This document shows positions 11,562 through 24,085 of a stretch of DNA of 64,000 nucleotides, piece after piece. Location: contig CP136068.1 of NCBI GenBank assembly GCA_032622095.1, positions 55,700,025 through 55,764,024 of the forward strand. The letters are read 5' to 3'. The stretch's first letter is position 1. Every line of letters starts with the position of its first letter. This DNA comes from Siphonodentalium dalli (taxonomy: Eukaryota > Mollusca > Scaphopoda > Gadilida > Siphonodentaliidae). The notes under the pieces were generated by a model, which saw only the letters and a program-made list of their open reading frames with translations, was not told the DNA's origin and made no database searches. The position numbers and the translations under genes were made by a program.

Positions 11562-14009
11562 CTGAAACAATAAGTATGACAAGACGAATCGCAGTACAGC
11601 ACAATGGTTGATAGCATGATGAAAAGTGATCTGCATTCTATTCTGTTGCAACATGATATTATATAGATGGCACATCCCAGTTGTCTTATATTATGATATT
11701 ATAAAGATGTCACATCCCAGTTGTCTTGTCGTGCTCATACTTAAAACCTTTCGTGTGATGAACTAATAGTAATAATAATTACGAATAGTTCACAGTTTTT
11801 TCGAAGAATTCAAAAAACTTTTCGCAGAATTGACGACTTTGTGAGAAAATAGTGTCGTTCAATCTTCTTTTCAGACACAGCAAAAGGTGATATGGTTATA
11901 TTTGCCATTATTTATTCTACCTAATTATGTTGTTATCAGGTCATTGTCAGTGTCAGGCTCTGTGATTGCACGCAAAGATCGCGTGCCCATCAAGGTTCGT
12001 GCTGCAATTTGCCAAATTTGCCAACGGGAAAAAAATATTTCCATCCGGCAAAAAATATTTAATTTGGCAAGTGGGTTTTTAAATTATGGGATGTGAACTA
12101 TCTAGTCGTAAAACATCGCCGAATGTGGATTATCCGTTATGCGTGCTATCATATATATATACAATGCAAATGGAAACCCAAATATATCAACCCAGCGGTC
12201 AGCAATGATTTGTCGAAAGTGATACGTGCATGCATATAATCTTCTTAAGTTTTCACAAAACGGTAATACCTTCTTTCTGTCTATATCAAACTGTCGTCAA
12301 ATAGTTAATCAACCGTGGTTAAGTATGACAGTCAGGGAGAACAACGCTCCGTAATTGTTCATTGAGGCTTGTATTAGTAATTTGTTTGTAATACGCTTGT
12401 ATCAGTAATTTGTTTGTAATAGGCTCTCAAAAGAAAAATGTAATTATAACATTGTTTATACAGTTAATCCCCTTCGTATGCATATTGTCCCCTTCGTGTC
12501 CATATATTATTATATGTACACCATGTATTTATTATATCCGTGTTTTATGACAAGCGATTATAAGACAATATGTTAATCAGTCGAAGGCGAATGGAAGACG
12601 AAATGATATGTATGCTATGTAAACTTTAATGTCAGATACAAGTCTTATAGTTTGATAAATGTCCAGCAATATCATAGTAAATGCAATTTCCAGGTGTTGC
12701 TTAGATATTTATTTCTCCTTTGATATACATTAATAATACTAGCTTGTTTTACTAGCTCATTTTACCTGTGCATGTAGTTAGTTTTGACATTATACATGAA
12801 AACAAAGATTTTAAAAATTAGAATTTCCTTCAATTTCCCGATTTATATACCCTCAATTAAATTTGGTAGATCATTTTGAAATTTTTAAAAACAAAAATTA
12901 GTTTGGAAAGAGAAAATTTGGGTCCAGCACCAACCCTGGTGCCCATACTTGGCTTCACGAAACCGTAATCGTAACTCCGCATATGGCAAAATAACAGCTA
13001 GTTACTGATATAAAGAACACATATTCTAGTGACGTGGTACCCTATTCCTAATTCTTATCAGTATGGTAGTTCATTGTGCGCAAGGTGTCCATTTACCATC
13101 TCTTCAGTTTTGAACGTTGGAAATAAATCATTAGAAGAGAAAAAGCCACATTTCTCAAGCTTGGCGCTATCCAGTCTCAGTAAACCCCAGAGCCACGACA
13201 GCATGTTTACAAGGCTAGACTGCAAATGGGCGCTATCATCTTTTGATTTTTTTTTTTTAAATATTTTTTTAATATATTGTTACGTCTTTTTGTTCGGCCC
13301 CAAAAAATCTCGAATTTATGTTTAAGATTTGGAGAAATTCACGATCGTTGCGTGATAGTTCGACAGGTCGCAGCCAGGTTTATTAAATATTAGTGATCTA
13401 TTAGTAATTAAGTTTTATTCATTATGACTAATGTGAAAAATGAAACTATCAATATAATATGCCACATGATCCGAGCCTTCTTCACCAATAATGCACAGAT
13501 GTATAATGTACCGTGGATTCCAAATATTTAAGTAAATAATTATATATTAATGTAATGTATATTCATGTATTTTATTTATTTAATCATCATTATTATCATT
13601 GTGCAAAGTGAGGTGGATTGCAATAGTTACTAGTAATAATCCTGTATCGTGAAAATGTCTTGTAATGACAAATGTTTTGGTAATATCGCTTCACATTTTG
13701 TACATCAGAGTAAACATTATAATGTTCCTTAATGTTATAATCGATGATTGTATGTACTCATTGACATGATGATATTGCAGCTACCATCGGTTTGGGGTAT
13801 GTTGGTTGATATTTGAAGCGCTACCTAACGGATTCCACAAAATTGTTGTTCGCAAATTTCGTTCTCGTTCTCTTTCCATCTATTTATGCATGGAGGTGGA
13901 AACCTGAGAATGCATGGGCTAACTGGTGACCGTCATGTTTCTTATAATTAATACTAATGGCTAACGACGAAAAATATACATGTATTTATAAATGTTTAAA
14001 GACACGGTT
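11562..14009 (-). other. Intron 1 of KLHL10-like gene, 3' part
   Basis: AT-rich, without a supported gene. Two small local duplications are present, one around 11655-11735 containing CACATCCCAGTTGTCTT and one around 12370-12420. The segment near 12005-12070 (TTTGCCAAATTTGCC) resembles 57340-57405. Confidence 0.75.
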
Positions 14010-15356
14010 ATAATTTAGAAATAACAGTTACCACATTTCCGCAAGAATATATTAATGGTATATATAGTATAATGATAGTATGAATGTGATATAATCTACA
14101 AAACACTCTTTGTGTGAGAGATAATGCAGTTCGATCTTCGATATGTTTTTGTTGTTGTTGCGAAAAGCACGTTGGTTTCTTTATCAGTCAATAAGTTACC
14201 CGTAGGTTTCCGGAAATCTTCCGCATAAATAGCAAAAACGTGTTCTCACAACAACATTCGCTGTACGCTGTATACATACGATTTAGCTTTCACGGGTCAG
14301 ATTCGTCAAGGCAATCGCCACGTGGCGACAAAAATATAAAAAAAAACATGCAGAAACAAGAAAGGAATGATACAATGAACGCTGTGTTATTGAGATGACA
14401 TAATATTGCATAATCTCATTATATATTTAAATGCGCGTGCGTGCGTAAATTCCTTATTTGGTGCGTGACGTAAATACGAACTGGATTAGTAAAATTTAAT
14501 TCTCTTTGAAAAAACAATACTAATTAGGTACAGTACATGTTTTCTGTCTGATCATTCCCCAATCATGAAGTAGTATAGTACATTAGCTGGATTTTTAACT
14601 GCCAACTGGTAGTATGCATCGATTAAAATGAGACTTGACATCTACATGCCATATTCCTCGAGATATCGGCCATCCCATGCAATTTCAAATTGTTTTCAAC
14701 AGATTGTCATCCTGTTCAGCATTCCATTCCATTCCGCAGACTGTCATGTCCCCATTTGTTGTTTGTTAGCGTATTCACCGATAAATCTAAATTCTAAATT
14801 CTAAATATAAGGCAGTTTTTCAATTTACGCGATACCTGCGCATGTGTGTGTTAATCGGTATCTAGATATATATAAACAATCACTTCGGTCGAACGAATAA
14901 ATGTATGTTCTGCATTAGATTCTAAACTTCATTTTAATACCAAGTTTGATTGTGGGACCAATCGCTGTAAAAATACAATTCTACATGCAGCTGTTACACA
15001 ACCTTGATTTCGACAATTTTATGGCTGGTCAGTCGTTGACCGAATAATGAAACTTCTGGTGTCCGGTCATTTGTGGGCTTAATATATATGGCTGCAGCTA
15101 GGGCGAATATCGAACTTTCGTTATACACAAAAACGAACATTCGACGTGCCATATTCCCCGAGATGTCGGCCATCCCACGCAATTTCAAATTATGTTCCGC
15201 AGATTGTCAACCTGTTCACCATTCCATCCCATTCCGCATATTGTCATGTCCCTATTTATGAAATATTTATGATTGGTATCAGAACAAAATATGTCGTGTT
15301 TTAGCGGATGTGACTATTTTAACAGCAATACCCACCGCGAAGGCCGCCCGCATCTT
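14010..15356 (+). mobile_element. Miniature TTAA-type element, family 1, copy 2 (expanded)
   Basis: Shares internal blocks with 2200-2930, for example the stretch holding TTTTCTGTCTGATCATTCCC near 14540, and the right terminus containing CGCGAAGGCCGCCCG followed by TTTAAGG at about 15355. The left GGGCGGCC terminus is missing. A 120-bp block containing CGGCCATCCCA is duplicated inside it (about 14640-14760 and 15135-15255), which explains the extra length. Confidence 0.6.
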
Positions 15357-15361
15357 TAAGG

Positions 15362-16255
15362 TTTTTGCTATGATTATATACTGCAGTGTAGTAAACTCTA
15401 AATATATAAAGGTAAGATAAGAACTACCACTTTAAACACGCTCACAGAAATCGCGTTCAGTTTTGGTATTATACATATAGTACCTATTATTGCTCTAGTA
15501 CCTATAGTAACACATACTATAAAACCAACCACCCAGAATCAGCCCAGAGTATCGCGGCCATTATTCGTTTTAGTTCAGCCAGAGTTGCCACCACTGCGCG
15601 TGTAAGCTATATATAAGGGGCAGACGACGCGCAATTTTTCTTGAAAAAAATGGCTGATCAACACAATGTCACGCAGTGGAAACCGATGTGTCGGATTGTC
15701 TTCGGCAGTAACAGTGGCAAAATCAGACTTGGTGGCAGCGTTAAAGATTGTATGCATCCGTAAGGATTATTTTTAAATGTAGCACTAAACAAATAGGCCG
15801 ATCGATACTATTCCGTACAAAGGCCGAAGGCGAAGGGGAAATGCCAGATAGTTTGCTACGCAGACGTTATCTGGGACAATTATTGCATAATATCATATTC
15901 AGATATGTTGGAATATTATACAACTATAGAGGCGGTGCGAATCGTAAACAGACGTATTTAGTCCACACATAACAAAAAACGTCTTACAGCTTTATACTTT
16001 TTCCACAAAATGATTTATTTTTAGTCGGCCCCTGAGTAACTAATTAACTATATATATAATATCTACGGAGGCACAGACTCAGTATGAGTGTTCATTGCTT
16101 CAAATATGCTTCAGTGAGCATGACAAAAATGCTTTCTCGCCAAGCGCACACTATACACACAAACAAAAACAATTACATATAATAATCCACTGCATAGCCG
16201 TTTCAAATATACACCCTTTTAACATCACTACATTAAAGCTGCAATATATATTTTA
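15362..16255. other. Intron sequence without recognised features
   Basis: Part of KLHL10 intron 1. Only short unsupported open frames. Confidence 0.7.
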
Positions 16256-16257
16256 TA

Positions 16258-16315
16258 TATGCCTAATAATATGATCTTGAGGGCGTTACCATTTCTGACT
16301 ATGGTTTTCTTGTTA
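16258..16315 (+). repeat. Isolated copy of the 50-bp dispersed terminus
   Basis: Contains GGCGTTACCATTTCTGACTA and TTTTCTTGT, nearly identical to the right end of the 2.2-kb element at about 5683-5735, on the minus strand at about 24838-24893 and, more diverged, at 21827-21875. The sequence upstream of it differs. Confidence 0.8.
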
Positions 16316-16911
16316 TATTAAAAGGTGACTGTACCAAAATCCAACCATCTATAATTAAAGGCGCGCGCCTTCTAATATAGTCAACGTAAATATGAAACAA
16401 ATAAATAAATTTGAGTCGAGGATGTATGGTAAATGCACGAGCATATATATACAGTGAACTGCAGAGAATAATGTGATAATTATACATAAAATAGTATTTG
16501 ACTGCAGTCATAAAACTGTCATTTGCTAGGTTACGGTCTCCGAGAAGTTTCAACAAATAATTAACGGATGTGATTGGGTTACATTTAGGGTGGATACACA
16601 CATGCATGTAATCTCTGAAAATATCGTGTATTTGGCGACTTACATGGATATTACAGATCATGTAATATTTTCCAATGACAACCCAATTATTACGCATGTG
16701 GTTGACCGCACGCAGTTCCAGTTCTTATTAAGTGGTAATTTACATGAGCCGTTAATGGCACGGGCGGCGTTCGTTGCAGAAATATTCATATTTGTTCAAA
16801 TCAAACATAATCAGCGCGTAAATAGTATATTGTCGTCAAGACGTACGATGGTGTACTGCGCGTACATAAACAAGAGCCTGCTCGTGTTATAGAAGTTGTG
16901 CTTCTGTTTAC

Positions 16912-17503
16912 TTAAAGGGGTACTGTACGCCAAATGTTGTTGTTGGTTTCTATAGTCTCCGAGTCGGAAAATAAGGTAACAATTTTTCCATTATTTGAAA
17001 GTCTGTTGAGTACGAAGTCATGTTATACGGATGGCAAATTTACCGGAATGCAAAAATACAAATTGTCGTTGTCGAGTAATTTTTGTAAAGTTTTCAACCA
17101 AATGAATCAAATAAAAGTTATATTATATGCATACTAGTCCCATATAATCATTTAAGTTATTGTATCTTCGCATGCAGTGAGTGGCTTGGGTGTTCTCCCT
17201 GTATCATCATAATATTTTAAGCGATCGTGTGTGCGATCGGTTTAACAATCCAGTATCCCTCAATTACTGTTTTTGATTACGGTAATTCGTAATTTAATTG
17301 ACGCCATTGTATGGCTCCAGTCATAAATTCAATTTATATCAAATTATTAACTTTTAAATTATTAAATTTTAAGATAGCCTATTAACCTGAGCGTTTACAG
17401 AATACATCTTCGACTCAAATTACTTATGTTTCTATATATTATCGATATTAGATCGTTGTTGTCACCGGAAATTTAATGAAAATGGCATACAGTACCCCTT
17501 TAA
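16912..17503. mobile_element. Miniature inverted-repeat element in a TTAA target
   Basis: TTAA at 16912-16915 and 17500-17503 flanks a 584-bp element whose ends read AGGGGTACTGTACGCC and, on the other strand, AGGGGTACTGTATGCC. It has no transposase. TTAA duplication is characteristic of piggyBac-like and some other DNA elements. It lies in KLHL10 intron 1. The terminal sequence differs from the other TTAA family in this window. Confidence 0.85.
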
Positions 17504-17599
17504 CACAGCGCAATTATATTGGTTAATCACACACAAATGATATAAACGCTCTTTATTATTTCCATATCAGGAAAACAGTAACAAATAACGTTCTTTATG

Positions 17600-17831
17600 T
17601 TTACCATATCCTGATCTAAACAAAAGCCAGGTAACGTAACGTTTTTTGCTTTTGTTTACATAACAAAGGGAAAAAAATTGACAATAACATACTGTTTATG
17701 CCATATTTCTGATTGGTATAAGAACAAAGTCTGTCTATATTTTACTATTCTTTCTATATATGGCGTTTTTTGACGGGGGTGAATATATTAACAGCATACC
17801 CACTGCCAACGCCGCCCGTATCTTTAACTCT
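17600..17831 (+). mobile_element. Miniature TTAA-type element, family 1, right end only
   Basis: Shares TTTGTTTACATAACAAA, TGATTGGTATAAGAACAA and the right terminus (CCAACGCCGCCCGTATC, then TTTAA) with the copies at 2148 and 60152. Confidence 0.65.
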
Positions 17832-18279
17832 TACGGAGTCGTTAGGCCGCTTAAAATAATTGTTCGAGCGATCAACCATACATGGTGGACATTCTTTTTA
17901 AACCGTTGGCAGTCTTCTCTTGATATTTATTCCCGCCCACGGGTGTATATTGTGTCGCTGTTCTGGTGAGATGACAGGTGCCATGGGGATATTTCGCGGA
18001 ACAACACACTTCGGGTTTCAAACGATGCGAGTTATTTTAGAAAATTGTATTATTGAACGAAGAGTAATGTACTATTCCCACAATATAACTTGAACACAAA
18101 CGGTGACATCCAATGTTTTTCTGCGGATATTTTCCAATATTAGTAATATAACCAAGACATCATATCATTTGCAGAAGCTGTAATTTAATTTCGGTAAGTA
18201 TGCAACAAACTGTTTTATACGAAATATACGACAAATCAAAATAGAGGAACGACCGCAAACAGGTAATGGAAACAACTTA

Positions 18280-18545
18280 ATGATTATTACGCCACATGTG
18301 GTGTAAGTTGTTTCAGAGATTTTGATATTCTGTGGTCGACTGGGCGAAGGCATTGTGGGGGAATATTTTTTGTACCTTACTCAATCGTACCGATAGAATC
18401 ACGTAGATTCTGAAATTGTAAAGTTAACGCCACCGGCGTATAATATGTTTTTGAAAATATGACTCAATCGTATCGATAGAGTCAGGACAGGCTGAAATTT
18501 GTAAACTTAAAGTCACCGGTGTAATAATATGTTGATGAAAATATA
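18280..18545 (+). repeat. Diverged copies of the 2.2-kb element's left end
   Basis: TTACGCCACATGTGGTGTAA, TTCTGTGGTCGACTGGGCGA and the palindromic words CGCCACCGGCGTA and GTCACCGGTGTAA match 3515-3690. The TCACCGGTG-type part is duplicated about 80 bp apart. Confidence 0.65.
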
Positions 18546-19129
18546 AATAATCTGATAGCCTGAAAATAATAATGTATAACCCATTGGGAGCCCCTGGTGT
18601 AGTGAAGTTAATTATGGGTAATTTTAATTGGAGTGCGGATGCCTGTTCTGTTGTAGTAACCGCCATCTTTTATTTTCTGGAATTATGGTAAGAGTTGCGC
18701 CTGGAACATGATAATCTTCTCGACTGTGTTTGCGTCCTAATCTATTCAAACTTTCTTGGATATCTTGGAATGTGTTTTGGAAGGATTGTTTTGATATGTA
18801 TATATACGATTTACCTTCCAAAAAGGTGAGTTTGACGCCTGCATTTCTTGACTTGAATATTAATTAGCGCTTGTCTGCAAGTACAGTGATGGCCGAATCG
18901 GCGTGTTTTATGAAAATGTCACCAAGATTTCTCCACTCGATTCTCTTAAAATGCAGCCTAATCGGTCAAATTCTTTTGATAGTTCTATCTAAATACATCT
19001 TAGCTATTATTCGGATCTGCTGTCCCGGTCGAAAAATGTTTAGTTTGACCAAAACGGCTATTGACAAAAGTTTGTTTACAAAATGAGCATACTCGATGAC
19101 CCGTGCACGCTGTAAATTAAAAAAAATTT

Positions 19130-20085
19130 AAATAACAGTTTTATCGACATAAATCGATTTGAATGGCAGATCCCATGTTAAAATTTATCATTTATCATTT
19201 ATCATTTTAAGAATATATAAGTATTCCACGCAGACACACCAAGTCTCAGCTTAAAATTTTGAAAACTAAGAGTTTTATCGACATAAATAGATTTGAATGG
19301 CAGATCCCATGTCAAATAAATTTTAGGGCCCTGCGAATGTTTTCTGAGCTGTTCCATATTGGGCACCAGAGTCCATATTTGACTGGTTCTACCTGATAAT
19401 TGTGCGACAGTACAGTCGCGTTACTTTATACGTCAACATTGGTCATTATCACCCGACAAATTTATTTCTATCGTATCAACCCCCTATTTCCCCATCGTAG
19501 CCTGACTAAGTGTCAACATTGGTTTTTATCGCTCCACTAATTTTTATCGTTTCATCGGTATGAATTCCATATCCAATTATCCACATATAACCAACCCAAC
19601 CTCTAATCCCGGTCCAATTTATTTATTTTTTTCATCGCTATAGTCACGTTACGTAATATTTTATCACGTGATACTTGTTCTTATATATCTATGGTATTAC
19701 TATAGTATACCATATACGTATATCAATTGCTATTGCTTTCTATATAATCCTGGTGCCATCTATAGAGGTAGAGATCATTTCAGACCCCCCCCCCCCCAAT
19801 TTTATATCATTGCTGCTTTAGTACAGTCGCGATGCATTACATGGCAACATCGCTCCACTAATTTATGTCAGTTCATCGGTACGAACCCCTTTTTCTCCGA
19901 GTCCATATAACCAACCCAACATCTTATCTCGGCCTAAATTATTATTTTTATTTTCATCGGTATAGTTGTGTTACATACATATTTTTATCATTTGATTCTA
20001 ATTTGCATTGTACCACTATAGAAGTCCATAAATGACTATTATGGCACTATATAGAGATGACTAAGATTCTGACACCCCCCCCCCC
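19130..20085. repeat. Locally duplicated repeat block with C runs
   Basis: The segment containing GATTTGAATGGCAGATCCCA occurs at about 19155 and 19290. A longer block with ATCGCTCCACTAATTT, GTTCATCGGT and CATATAACCAACCCAAC occurs about three times (19430-19620, 19840-19930). Long C runs are at about 19786-19798 and 20075-20086. Confidence 0.7.
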
Positions 20086-20287
20086 CATTTTATAGCCTTG
20101 TTATATTGCTGCAGACAATACAAAACTGACAACATTTTGAAATGTAAGCAGGCTTCAAACTCTGGCTACATAAGAAATGTGTGTATAATGTGTACTTGCA
20201 TTTGTTGCGTTAAAAACCAAAGGTCCCAAGTCAAGCTCCAAAATAGTTCAACACACTGATGTGAGGTTTAACTCCATCTACATACAC

Positions 20288-20760
20288 TAATGTCCAAAGT
20301 AATTGACCGCTTAACCACAGCAGAATTATGGGTAATTTTTCAGGATTTTAAATCCTGAAAAATTACCCATAATTCTGCTGTGGTTAAGTGGTCAATTACT
20401 TTGGACATTACTGTAGCCCATATAAGGATGTGAGGTTTAATGATAACTCAATCCACATACAGTAATGTTCAAAGTAATTGACCACTTAACCACAGCAGAA
20501 TTATGGGTAATTTTTAGGATTTTAAATCCTGAAATATTACCCATAATTATGCTGTGGTTAAGTGGTCAATTACTTTGGGCATTACTGTAACCAATATAAG
20601 TATTTGAGGTTTAATGATAACTCAATCCACATACAATAATGTCCAAAGTAATTGACCACTTAACCACAGCAGAGTATAGGTAATTTGTCAGGATTTTAAA
20701 TGCTGAAAAATTACCCATAATTCTGCTGTGGTTAAGTGGTCAATTACTTTGGGCATTACT
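20288..20760. repeat. Three tandem 174-bp units, each a long palindrome
   Basis: Three hairpins have centres at 20349, 20523 and 20697, exactly 174 bp apart. Each has arms of about 61 bp meeting at GGATTT-T-AAATCC with a single-base loop. The arms contain AAAGTAATTGACC, CTTAACCACAGCAGAAT and ATTACCCATAATTCTGC. Units are joined by a spacer with GATGTGAGGTTTAATGATAA, which continues in partial form to about 20860. Arm mismatches are few in unit 1 and more in unit 3. It lies in KLHL10 intron 1. Confidence 0.95.
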
Positions 20761-20859
20761 GTAACCAATATAAGGATGTGAGGTTTAATGATAACTCAAT
20801 CCACATAACCAATATAAAGATGTGAGGTTTAATGAGAACTCCATCCACATAACTAATAA

Positions 20860-21826
20860 ATATGTGTGAAAATTAAAAAAAAAAAAAAAAATCCATGATG
20901 GCGTCCAATGTGGACTACCTAATTCTGCTCCAAAAACATGTATATTGAATATATGGATGTTTATTGGGGGAAAACCGATTATTTCAATGATATTTTCATT
21001 AACTGGGATCCAAAACCCGACCTACGGGAGAGCGCTTCGCGCGCGACTGTATCTTAAGCATATGTGCATATTTAATAAGCCAACAATTGGAATCCCAACA
21101 GAGAAGATTGGCGGGGGTCCATTGCGCTTGCGCGATCTGTCCATCAAAAAATATTTAGACATCTCAAGACACGTAAGACCCAATAACTTAATATACAGAA
21201 TATATACATCTATTGCCTGAGTGACTAATATTTATATTTGTTACAATGAGGTCAAATAGTTGCGAAGCCAGCACCACAATTCTTTCCCTCCATAGTAAAT
21301 CTTAAAACAACTTCTAAAGAATGATTTATTGACCTTATATTTGGTATGGAGCGTCATTGGTTTACTGGAGTTCAGATTTGTTAACATCACGTCATCAAGT
21401 CAATTACTTGCGAAGCCACAGCCATAACTATTTCCCTCCATAGTAATTCTCAAAACAACTTCTTAAGAACAATTGACCAGGTCAGTCGCGCAAACATTGG
21501 AAGAGCCAGGGTCAAATTTTTTTTTTAAACTAAATTTTACATTTAAATTATTGCTTTATTTAACCAAAAAAATAAATTAAATGAGAAAATTAACTTTTTC
21601 TACTTGCTAAATTTTATCTTTTAATTATTTCATTTAAATTTAGATTAAAATTTAAAAATATACAGTCCCAGTATTTACAGTATATACTAAGTCCAAGTCT
21701 TTATAATCTGTTGAGTGACCCCACAGTCATTTACTTGCTTTGTTAGTAATAATTTGAAGGATTACTTGTTTAAACGCAATTGTTATCAAAATATTTTATG
21801 TATTTTTTATAATTTCTATTTATATG
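20860..21826. other. Intron sequence without supported gene
   Basis: Starts with an A run (20875-20891). A 91-codon open frame at 20945-21220 has no recognised similarity. Two related segments with GCGAAGCCA and TTCCCTCCATAGTAA near 21260 and 21410 suggest an old local duplication. Confidence 0.6.
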
Positions 21827-22204
21827 TAATAATATAATCTTGGTGACGGTACCATTTCTGGCTATGGTTTTCTTGTTCAACAATGTCTGACGTTGCATAT
21901 CTTCTGCTAGATACATATTATTCCGATGCTTTCAATTTACTGAAGCTTATGCGGAGGGCCAGGTAGCTCGAGTAACTCCAGTGGTGACTCCATGCAGTAG
22001 CGTTCTTTAACACGTGTGCCGCGTGACGCACCGATCGAGGCGTGTACACGGATCAGCCATTGCTGTCAGTGCCAAATCGGACAACGTGCGCACTGCACAG
22101 GGGGGGGGGGGTCTGCACCCACAACATACATGAACAAATAATGTAATGGGGAAGTCGGCATTTTGCATTCAGAACTTTATTCAATTATCTCGAATGAGAC
22201 TTTT

Positions 22205-22335
22205 CAGCCTGACAAACTTGGTATCTCACCGAGTTCTGATTTATGTAAGAATACCTTGACCAGGTTTCCATCCCCGGTCCGCTAGAACGAGAGACCAGAG
22301 GCTATCTACATCTCGGCTACCGACTGCCCTGATGG
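22205..22335 (-). repeat. Possible tRNA-derived SINE
   Basis: On the minus strand, GGTAGCCGAGATGTAG resembles a Pol III A box, and GGGGATGGAAACCTG, about 45 bases later, resembles a mutated B box in a tRNA T-loop context. Below it lies an unrelated-looking body. No target duplication or tail was identified. Confidence 0.4.
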
Positions 22336-22345
22336 TGATATGATA

Positions 22346-23109
22346 TATACCGTATAATGATATATAATAATCAAATAGTAACATATAAATAAATGTGTTG
22401 TATTTGCACTGTATTTTTATGGACTGTTTTTATATTCGTTACTTTTGTTATTGCTGACGAATACAATTTATAAAAAAAAAAATATGGAAGCTATGGGATA
22501 ACTATTAATAACGTGCTCGCTACGGTTGGGTACTGGTTAGACTTTTTGCAGGATGTATGTATTCGCGAATGTATCTTCGCGAAAGTCTCACTGTTGCAGT
22601 ATGTAACTTTTATTACCGCGTCAATTGCTTTCGATAATTAGGTGTGAACAATGAAGATTTTATTTCGGGAACACAATGCATAATATAACATTAACAGCTA
22701 ACAGTGCTGATGGAGTATGTCTCAGTTGGAAAGTAGACTAAATATCGTATTGCGACGTTTTGGGGTGTATTCAGATTAGTAGATTTTGTTTGTCTGCATT
22801 GAGAGGCTTTCTGGTATGATGAATGAGAAACCTTCAGTGATAAGCCGCAATTTTTTGAAGGATAAATTATTCTTAACGTAATACTGAAGTGCGCATGGTG
22901 CATTCATGAAACCAATATATTTTAAATTATATAATTATATGGCTATACAATAATCTGATCTGACACCTCAAGGGCACGATCCGCAGTTATAGTTCGATCG
23001 CTTCTAAAATCTCCAGTCTTATTGGACTAACTTCCTAATGATTTCTAAAATGTTTGGTCGTCTGCCAAAAGACATGGCTTTCGGCCACTTCTTACCCGAC
23101 ATCTCTTAC
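22346..23109 (-). other. Start of KLHL10 intron 1, no other feature
   Basis: AT-rich, with no repeat recognised. The exon 1 donor lies at its upper end. Confidence 0.7.
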
Positions 23110-24085
23110 CGCTGTCGATCTCTCCCACTCTGATCCATCTATCTGCCCGTGTATCGTAAGTTTCCATCATATTTGTTGCACTTCCGTCGTACCAGCCACC
23201 AATAACAAATAGCATCTCATGCGGCATTCGCGGCCGAGACAAAGGGTCGCTGCTTGCAACAAGACTCCTGGTGCCAATATCCAAAGAAAATAAGGCCTTC
23301 AGTGCCTGAATAACAATTGGTTTGCAATCTTCGTCGTCCTTTACAAACGGATGAACTTTGACATGCTCCACGAAATATGATTTTGATAGCTGACCCAGAC
23401 GGATAGCGGACAACAATTTAGCCATGTGACGTTTTCTGGATTGTGGGTCATAAGAAACCCATTTCACAACAGATTCGAACACCATTTCTTCATTTTTCAC
23501 ATTGAGTTCGTCAGATACAACTATAATTCGTAAATCCTCCGCACTTTGATTAAGAAATTCGACGCTATTCGTATAAATATCACAGTAATTCTGCATAATA
23601 TATTTCCATGCTGCTCGCTCCAGATTATGGCAGAAATAAGTGTGAGCGAAATTCCGAATCCCCATGCAGTTTTCTTCGCTCAACTGAGCCACTAAGAAGT
23701 CGCTGCATGCCTTCACGAGTCCGTTAACTAGAAACTGGTCGGCTGCAATGAGAAGTTGTTCAACGTTGTTGGCGTCGATGTTGACATTTCTTGTATACGC
23801 ATACTGGATTATCATCCCCATCATCTCGACTGACACACCCTCGATGACGAACTCCCTCTTATTGTTTTGAAACAGATCATTTGTAAATAAAACTCTGAAA
23901 TACGGACTGATTGTCGACAGTATAAGTCGGTGGATTGAAAAACTGTGGTAATCAACTTTGAGTACAGCGTCACAAAGTTGCCCACTTTCCCATAGTTCTG
24001 ATAGGACATTGCAATTCAAAACACTGTTCCGTCGTCCCGTCAGTCCATGTCCGCCCTCCGCGTTCGAGAAGACCATGTGTGCCAT
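23110..24085 (-). CDS. KLHL10: KLHL10-like, exon 1: BTB, BACK and start of Kelch
   Basis: Encodes residues 1-325 and the first base of codon 326. The ATG at 24085 is the first in frame after a TGA 12 bases upstream. The BTB domain (about 27-135) shows the GQLCDAVLKV strand, the HRLILSTISPYFRVLF helix and the YAYTRNVNI segment; in the family this domain dimerises and binds CUL3. The BACK domain (about 140-245) holds DELNVKNEEMVFESVVKW. The exon ends in the first Kelch blade (LFVIGGW, YDTRADRW). The donor reads AGCG|GTAAGA. The open frame runs past the donor to 23045, but those last residues have no Kelch counterpart, so the splice is preferred. The close match to KLHL10 through the BTB-BACK linker separates it from other KLHL proteins. 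Confidence 0.95.

Larger units (their letters stand above)
719..24085 (-). other. KLHL10: KLHL10-like gene, whole coding span (six exons)
   Basis: Complete minus-strand gene. Coding exons are 24085-23110, 11561-11414, 10110-9941, 7377-7106, 1715-1624 and 851-719, with lengths 976, 148, 170, 272, 92 and 133. They sum to 1791 bases, that is 596 residues plus stop, against about 608 for human KLHL10. Exit phases 1, 2, 1, 0 and 2 match each following exon, and every intron is GT-AG. Domain order is BTB (about 27-135), BACK (about 140-245) and six Kelch repeats with GG doublets near residues 296, 344, 391, 438, 485 and 531. In the family, KLHL10 is a CUL3 E3 ligase substrate adaptor needed in spermatids; that role is inferred here. 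Introns are 11.5, 1.3, 2.6, 5.4 and 0.8 kb and full of repeats. No promoter or 5' UTR exon was identified. Confidence 0.93.

Noticed and set aside
20945-21220. 91-codon frame as a gene
   Set aside because: No recognised domain or splice context; it lies inside a KLHL10 intron.
22205-22335. A genuine tRNA gene
   Set aside because: The B-box region is mutated and no cloverleaf could be completed; a SINE remnant fits better.
23045-23109. Reading KLHL10 exon 1 through to its stop as a truncated protein
   Set aside because: A good donor at 23110 and phase-matched Kelch exons downstream make splicing far more likely.
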